Below are positions 40,507-42,264 of a stretch of DNA of 42,264 nucleotides, in pieces (the first letter of the stretch is position 1; the number at the start of each line of letters is the position of its first letter). Below the pieces are notes generated by a model. That model saw only the letters and a list, made by a program, of their open reading frames with translations, made no database searches and was not told the origin of the DNA. Made by a program: the position numbers and the translations under genes. The stretch is from contig JAEUHG010000004.1 of the NCBI GenBank assembly GCA_016795425.1, positions 1-42,264 on the forward strand, read 5' to 3'. This DNA comes from Verrucomicrobiales bacterium (lineage in GTDB: Bacteria > Verrucomicrobiota > Verrucomicrobiia > Limisphaerales > CAIMTB01).

Positions 40507-40899
40507 GCGGAAGGCATCGACTGGAATTCAAGTCCGCGGGGGCTAGTCACGGCCCCCGAGGGATTTGAAACCGATATAGCCATGGTGCCGAATCATCGAA
40601 TCAGGCCAAGCGCGACTTCAAGCACATCCATTGCCGGAACAGTGCCTTCAACAGCGGCTTAGAGGGCGGGCGGAGTATGGGGAGTGCGTGGTCGACGCAT
40701 GGCGACCCCAGGAGAAGAGGTCGTCCTGACCCCGAACCTCGAGCAATCGCAGCAACAGCAACGTGCGCATCCAAGAGCGCTCGTTATGTTCCGAATTCCC
40801 CTGACGTGAGGCCGATCCTCAGGGCGGAACCCCGGCGGGACTTGACAGGATCAACCCTGGAAATCGAGGCTTTCCTACCGTCCTCTGTCCTGAAGCAGC
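40507..40899. other. Divergent promoter region, TIR-WD40 / sigma factor
   Basis: 393 bases between two divergent genes. No clear promoter boxes or repeats were recognised. The frame 40677-41138 is a shadow with no recognisable domain. Confidence 0.5.
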
Positions 40900-41466
40900 G
40901 TGAGCGAGTTCACACAATTATTGGAACGTATGGAAAACGGCGACGCAAGAGCCGCCGCCGGATTTTTTCCTATCGTTTACGAAGAACTCCGGCGCCTGGC
41001 GGCGCAGAAGATGGCCAACGAAGCTGCCGGCCATACGCTGCAGCCCACCGCCCTCGTCCACGAGGCCTGGATGCGCCTGGGGGGCAGCGAGGCGCCCCCG
41101 TTTCGGAGTCGCGCGCATTTCTTCGGTGCCGCGGCTGAGGCGATGCGACGCATTCTAATTGAGCACGCCCGGCGAAGATTGGCGGCCAAGCGCGGCGCCG
41201 GCGTCGAGCATGTTGACCTCGATGGCCTCCATGTTCCCTATACCAGCGAGGACGACGACCGGTTGCTCGCGGTGAACGAGGCGCTGGAGAGGCTTGCTTC
41301 GGTGGACGAACGAAAGGCGGAACTGGTCAAGCTGCGCTACTTCGTAGGGCTCAACTTCGAGGAGGCCGCCGCCGCACTCGGGATTGCCGTGCCAACCGCC
41401 AAGCAGTGGTGGGCCTATGCGCGGGCGTGGCTTACCGTCGAGATGCGGAGTGCGGCACGTCGCTGA
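40900..41466 (+). CDS. ECF-type RNA polymerase sigma factor (TIGR02999 group)
   Basis: 188 residues. Region 2 is seen in EFTQLLERMENGDARAAAGF, IVYEELRRLAAQKMANEAAG and HTLQPTALVHEAWMRLGG (the LQ-P-T-A-L-V-H-E-A motif is diagnostic of the group); region 4 is ELVKLRYFVGLNFEEAAAAL with helix-turn-helix AVPTAKQWWAYARAWL. These sigma factors are expanded in Planctomycetes, Acidobacteria and Verrucomicrobia and usually sit upstream of a Ser/Thr kinase, here 279 bases downstream; signal and regulon are unknown. The GTG at 40900 begins MSEFTQLLERM in the usual way. No anti-sigma gene with a zinc-binding motif is adjacent. Confidence 0.92.
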   Translation: MSEFTQLLERMENGDARAAAGFFPIVYEELRRLAAQKMANEAAGHTLQPTALVHEAWMRLGGSEAPPFRSRAHFFGAAAEAMRRILIEHARRRLAAKRGAGVEHVDLDGLHVPYTSEDDDRLLAVNEALERLASVDERKAELVKLRYFVGLNFEEAAAALGIAVPTAKQWWAYARAWLTVEMRSAARR

Positions 41467-41745
41467 AGGCGGGGATTCGGCATGGGGGAAGGGTGCACTC
41501 CGAGCCTGAATTGGCCAGCCGGCCGCGGGGACGATTCAGACTCGCCGACTTGGCTCAGCCGAAGTTCCCTCGTCGCAGGATTGCTCCCAATGGACCGATG
41601 CGCTTCCAGATTCACCCACGGCACGCGGGGCAGAAGCCGAACGCGCGTGGCGCGGGATCTTCAGCTCGGCATACGCCAGTCGACGCGGGAGGCACTTTGG
41701 GGGTCTTGCCATACTTTTGCCGCAGCGTTTGCGCACGTTATTCAG

Positions 41746-42264
41746 ATGCCGCCACGCTCCCTATCCTCGTCCCAGGAACGTGAGTCCGTATTGTTTGCGC
41801 TGGTCGCGGAGAAGCCGGTGACGGAGCGGTCCGCCCTTCTGCAGGCGGTCTGCGGGGAGGACCAAGTCCTGCGCCAACGGCTTGAGGCTCTGCTCGCCGC
41901 TCACGAACTGCCTGAGACCCTGCTGGCCACGCAGGCCGAAGCCGTTCGTCGTTGCCTGGGAGGTTCCTCTTTAGCCGAGGTTTCGGAGGATGTTTCGGCG
42001 GGACAAACCCGGCCTACGATCGATATGGGCTTGGCCGACCATGCCGACGAAGCGGTGGGCCAGACACTTGGCCGCTACAAACTGTTGGAGAAGATCGGGG
42101 AAGGGGGATGCGGCGTGGTGTACGTCGCCGAGCAAACCGAGCCCGTGCGGCGTCGCGTGGCGCTCAAGGTCATCAAGTTGGGCATGGACACCCGGCAGGT
42201 CGTGGCGCGCTTCGAAGCTGAACGGCAGGCGCTGGCGATGATGGATCATCCGAACATCGCCAAG
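41746..42264 (+). CDS. Ser/Thr protein kinase, N-terminal part (runs off window)
   Basis: The frame is open to the window end, so only 173 codons are visible. Residues 1-60 are the helical lead typical of kinases paired with TIGR02999 sigma factors (LLQAVCGEDQVLRQRLEALL). The kinase domain starts at about residue 105: LGRYKLLEKIGEGGCGVVYV is the Gly-rich loop, VALKVIKLGMDTRQVVARFE holds the ATP-anchoring Lys, and AERQALAMMDHPNIAK the alpha-C Glu. One oddity is Cys in the loop (EGGCGVVY; Gly-x-Gly-x-x-G is usual with Phe/Met), common in this subfamily. Start: ATG at 41746 matches the family; an in-frame ATG at 41482 is possible but adds unlike sequence. Phosphorylation targets are unknown. Confidence 0.88.
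   Translation, partial: MPPRSLSSSQERESVLFALVAEKPVTERSALLQAVCGEDQVLRQRLEALLAAHELPETLLATQAEAVRRCLGGSSLAEVSEDVSAGQTRPTIDMGLADHADEAVGQTLGRYKLLEKIGEGGCGVVYVAEQTEPVRRRVALKVIKLGMDTRQVVARFEAERQALAMMDHPNIAK

Overview
The window looks like a chromosomal segment of a free-living, GC-rich bacterium of the Verrucomicrobia (Limisphaerales/Pedosphaera-like). The assignment is inferred from several signs seen together: a Tat-secreted Gfo/Idh/MocA oxidoreductase, a PQQ-type propeller carrying EF-hands, a secreted serine hydrolase ending in the 'F-x-V-x-A-S-x-D-L-x-x-W ... RFFRA' tail common in this phylum, an ECF sigma factor of the TIGR02999 type followed by a Ser/Thr kinase, and several families of intergenic palindromes. 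No rRNA, tRNA or CRISPR array was found.

Region 1 (1-10.3 kb) is accessory DNA. It starts with the 3' part of an IS5-type transposase. It continues with small, mostly unrecognised genes: a seven-bladed WD40 protein, an FtsH-ectodomain-like protein, a secreted protein, a Cys-rich protein, a RraB-like protein, small membrane proteins, a BamE-like protein, a DUF4256 protein and a DUF3267-type putative zinc peptidase. A well-formed integron attC site (1660-1720) directly follows the WD40 gene, so at least part of this stretch is probably a gene-cassette array. CACGGAG-type repeats occur twice.

Region 2 (10.3-13.3 kb) has two leftward Gfo/Idh/MocA dehydrogenase genes. They are separated by a BIME-like double palindrome and an ATTCCG-rich inverted repeat.

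Region 3 (13.3-29.4 kb) is the core of the window, a compact rightward nitrogen-fixation cluster: nifA - draG - draT - nifH - nifD - nifK - molbindin - GNAT - nifE // nifN - nifB - ferritin - [2Fe-2S] ferredoxin - nifV - unknown. NifA and sigma-54 would drive transcription: a -24/-12 promoter lies before nifH and a near-perfect one before nifN, splitting the cluster into two units. NifHDK is the Mo-nitrogenase. NifB, NifE, NifN and NifV build FeMo-cofactor, molbindin and ferritin could handle Mo and Fe, the ferredoxin may pass electrons, and DraT/DraG switch NifH off and on by ADP-ribosylation of Arg97. NifD and NifK have the architecture of the clostridial/anaerobe lineage (NifD with an internal insertion, NifK with a short N-terminus), yet the nifI1/nifI2 genes usual in many such clusters are absent and DraT/DraG are present instead.

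Region 4 (29.4-42.3 kb) holds carbohydrate and signalling genes: a leftward PQQ-like propeller with EF-hands, a GT4 glycosyltransferase with a toroid domain followed by a GH130 phosphorylase, a secreted cellulase-like glycosidase, a class C beta-lactamase-type serine hydrolase, a leftward TIR-TM-WD40 protein, an ECF sigma factor and the start of a Ser/Thr kinase that runs off the window.
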